A stretch of 6,199 nt of DNA from an uncultured Cardiobacterium sp. (lineage in GTDB: Bacteria; Pseudomonadota; Gammaproteobacteria; Cardiobacteriales; Cardiobacteriaceae), in assembly GCF_938028185.1 (NCBI RefSeq), contig NZ_CALJAH010000387.1:1-6199 (forward strand). Direction: 5' to 3'. A program made the position numbers and the translations under genes. Of this stretch, positions 5,359 through 6,199 are shown in pieces. Position 1 is the first letter of the stretch; each line of letters begins with the position of its first letter. The notes under the pieces are model-generated. The model was not told the origin of the DNA and did not search any database. It saw nothing but the letters and a program-made list of their open reading frames with translations.

Positions 5359-5802
5359 ATGTTTGAACCCGCATACTGGAACTGGCTCATCCTCACCGGC
5401 GTCTTCATGCTGATTGAAGTGCTGACAGTCTCCTTCTTCTTCCTCTTTTGGGGCCTTGCGGCGCTGGTGCTTGTCATCATCACCTTCGCCGCCCCCGGAC
5501 TCGACTGGCACTGGCAAGGCGCGATCTTTGCCGCGCTCTCGCTCATCGCCATCCTGCTGTGGCGACAACTGGCGCGCCGCTGGCAAAGCCGCAAAGACGA
5601 CGCCGCCTCGTTGCTCAACAAACGCGGCGCCCAATACATCGGCCGCGAATATACCCTCGACACCCCGGTGGAAAACGGCTACGGCAAGCTGAAAATCGGC
5701 GACAGCCTGTGGACGATACAAGGCGACAACCTGCCTGCGGGCACGGACATCGTCATCACAGCGGTGGAAGACAACCGCCTGCATTACCGCAAGGCGCAAT
5801 GA
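5359..5802 (+). CDS. NfeD-like membrane protein (YbbJ-type, slipin partner)
   Basis: This 147-residue protein has three hydrophobic segments (about 8-24, 26-45, 53-69), a basic stretch (RQLARRWQSRK, 69-79) and a C-terminal OB-fold domain (about 88-144). Family features are IGREYTL (94-100), NGYGKLKIGDSLW (106-118), LPAGTDIVITAVE (125-137) and LHYRK. This is the short NfeD form without the ClpP-like protease domain, similar in size to E. coli YbbJ (about 152 residues), the neighbour and partner of QmcA. The basic stretch after the last membrane segment predicts a cytoplasmic OB domain, on the same side as the predicted slipin SPFH domain. AAGGA lies 6 nt before the ATG, and the gap to the NUDIX gene is 20 nt, so it belongs to the same operon. 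Confidence 0.93.
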   Translation: MFEPAYWNWLILTGVFMLIEVLTVSFFFLFWGLAALVLVIITFAAPGLDWHWQGAIFAALSLIAILLWRQLARRWQSRKDDAASLLNKRGAQYIGREYTLDTPVENGYGKLKIGDSLWTIQGDNLPAGTDIVITAVEDNRLHYRKAQ

Positions 5803-5840
5803 ACGTGGACAAAATTGGCGGGACAAAACTCCCTACCTCA

Positions 5841-5875
5841 TTTACATACACCTTGAGCGCTCAAGTGTATGTAAA
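5841..5875. repeat. 35-bp near-perfect palindrome downstream of the nfeD-like gene
   Basis: The left arm TTTACATACACCTTGAGC (5841-5858) is the reverse complement of the right arm GCTCAAGTGTATGTAAA (5859-5875) except for one extra C in the left arm. The arms abut with no spacer, and the outer part is AT-rich, unlike its surroundings. It starts 38 nt after the stop codon. No T run follows on either strand, so it is not a classical terminator, though the hairpin could protect the operon mRNA 3' end. It could also be a cruciform or a protein-binding site. Confidence 0.8.
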
Positions 5876-5939
5876 CAGAAGACCGTGTACTGATGCCGAA
5901 TCGGCCACCAAACACCCCCTCCCTCGCAGGGCGAAGCCC

Positions 5940-5967
5940 GCAGCGGGGGAGGGCTGGGGTGGGGGTA
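5940..5967 (+). repeat. G-rich 28-bp repeat, copy 1 (G-quadruplex motif on plus strand)
   Basis: The repeat begins GCAGC and contains G runs of 5, 3, 4 and 5 (5945-5949, 5951-5953, 5956-5959, 5961-5965) separated by loops of 1, 2 and 1 nt. This is a full intramolecular G-quadruplex pattern. Just upstream a C-rich arm (5915-5927) and the inner hairpin GGGC-GAA-GCCC (5929-5939) can pair with part of it, so quadruplex and duplex hairpin would compete. Copy 2 is inverted at 6157-6184 with one mismatch. Confidence 0.8.
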
Positions 5968-6156
5968 AACCAAACCGCTTTACCACTAATATCGAAGCGC
6001 CCGCCGAAAACGTCGGGCATAAATCCACGATTCATAAGGTGCCGCTGTCTAGTGAGCTTCTTTGTTGGGTTAGCTCGATGTGCGACAAGAACAGCTTGCG
6101 CAAGCAAGAATCCCGCCTGTTCCCAAATCCACCCGCTGAGACAAAACACGCCCTGC

Positions 6157-6184
6157 TACCCCCACCCCAACCCTCCCCCGCTGC
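6157..6184 (-). repeat. G-rich 28-bp repeat, copy 2 (inverted, quadruplex motif on minus strand)
   Basis: This is the reverse complement of 5940-5967 with 27 of 28 bases identical; the difference is a T for C in the 2-nt loop. The C runs on the plus strand (6159-6163, 6165-6168, 6171-6173, 6175-6179) put the G-quadruplex pattern on the minus strand. Beyond GCTGC the two copies diverge: this one continues GGACGCTG where copy 1 has the GGGC-GAA-GCCC hairpin. Confidence 0.8.
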
Positions 6185-6199
6185 GGACGCTGACGCGTC

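Larger units (their letters stand above)
5803..6199. other. Repeat-rich intergenic region without a convincing gene
   Basis: These 397 bp hold a long palindrome (5841-5875), two inverted copies of a G-rich repeat and a 12-bp palindrome GCTTGCGCAAGC (6094-6105). One minus-strand frame stays open for 103 codons (6149-5838, GTG start), but it has no good ribosome binding site and reads through the palindrome and one G-rich repeat. I see no RNA gene and no recognisable insertion sequence. Confidence 0.65.

Noticed and set aside
5841..5875. Classical rho-independent terminator for the qmcA operon
   Set aside because: The stem is strong, but neither side has a T run, and the outer stem is AT-rich.
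5838..6149. A 103-codon minus-strand frame as a gene
   Set aside because: GTG start, no clear ribosome binding site, and it translates through a palindrome and a G-rich repeat. Kept only as a finding because of the third-position bias in one repeat.

Overview
The window is GC-rich bacterial DNA, densely coding, with genes on both strands. The proteins are gram-negative in type: a QmcA-like slipin, an NfeD-like partner, an entericidin-like lipoprotein, a TbpB/factor-H-binding-protein-like surface lipoprotein and a YnbD-like PAP2/phosphatase fusion. Together they suggest a gamma- or beta-proteobacterium. A Cardiobacterium-like organism is my best guess, because of the surface lipoprotein and the G-rich dispersed repeats, but this rests on impression and not on a search.

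Layout. (1) Positions 1-1362, plus strand: the last 27 codons of an unidentified gene overlap by ATGA the start of a 426-residue membrane protein. That protein joins a PAP2-like phosphatase/transferase domain to a C-terminal dual-specificity-phosphatase-like domain. The arrangement resembles the end of the E. coli ynb lipid-related cluster. (2) Positions 1361-1386: a strong hairpin terminator between convergent genes. (3) Positions 1403-2344, minus strand: a 45-residue entericidin-like lipoprotein followed after a 39-nt gap by a 254-residue surface-lipoprotein candidate, probably co-transcribed. (4) Positions 2345-2485: a divergent intergenic region with a plausible promoter in each direction and a perfect 17-bp dyad next to the minus-strand start site. 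(5) Positions 2486-5802, plus strand: a tight five-gene operon, qmcA, Sel1-repeat protein, membrane-anchored Sel1-repeat protein, NUDIX hydrolase, nfeD-like. The first four genes are linked by ATGA overlaps and the last follows after 20 nt. (6) Positions 5803-6199: noncoding, repeat-rich DNA with a long near-perfect palindrome and two inverted copies of a 28-bp G-rich repeat with G-quadruplex potential.

The most notable gene arrangement is the five-gene operon. Slipin and NfeD genes are normally direct neighbours. Here three extra genes sit between them, two predicted to act on the periplasmic side and one in the cytoplasm. I infer an expanded SPFH-NfeD membrane-domain module. Nothing in the sequence proves that the five products work together.
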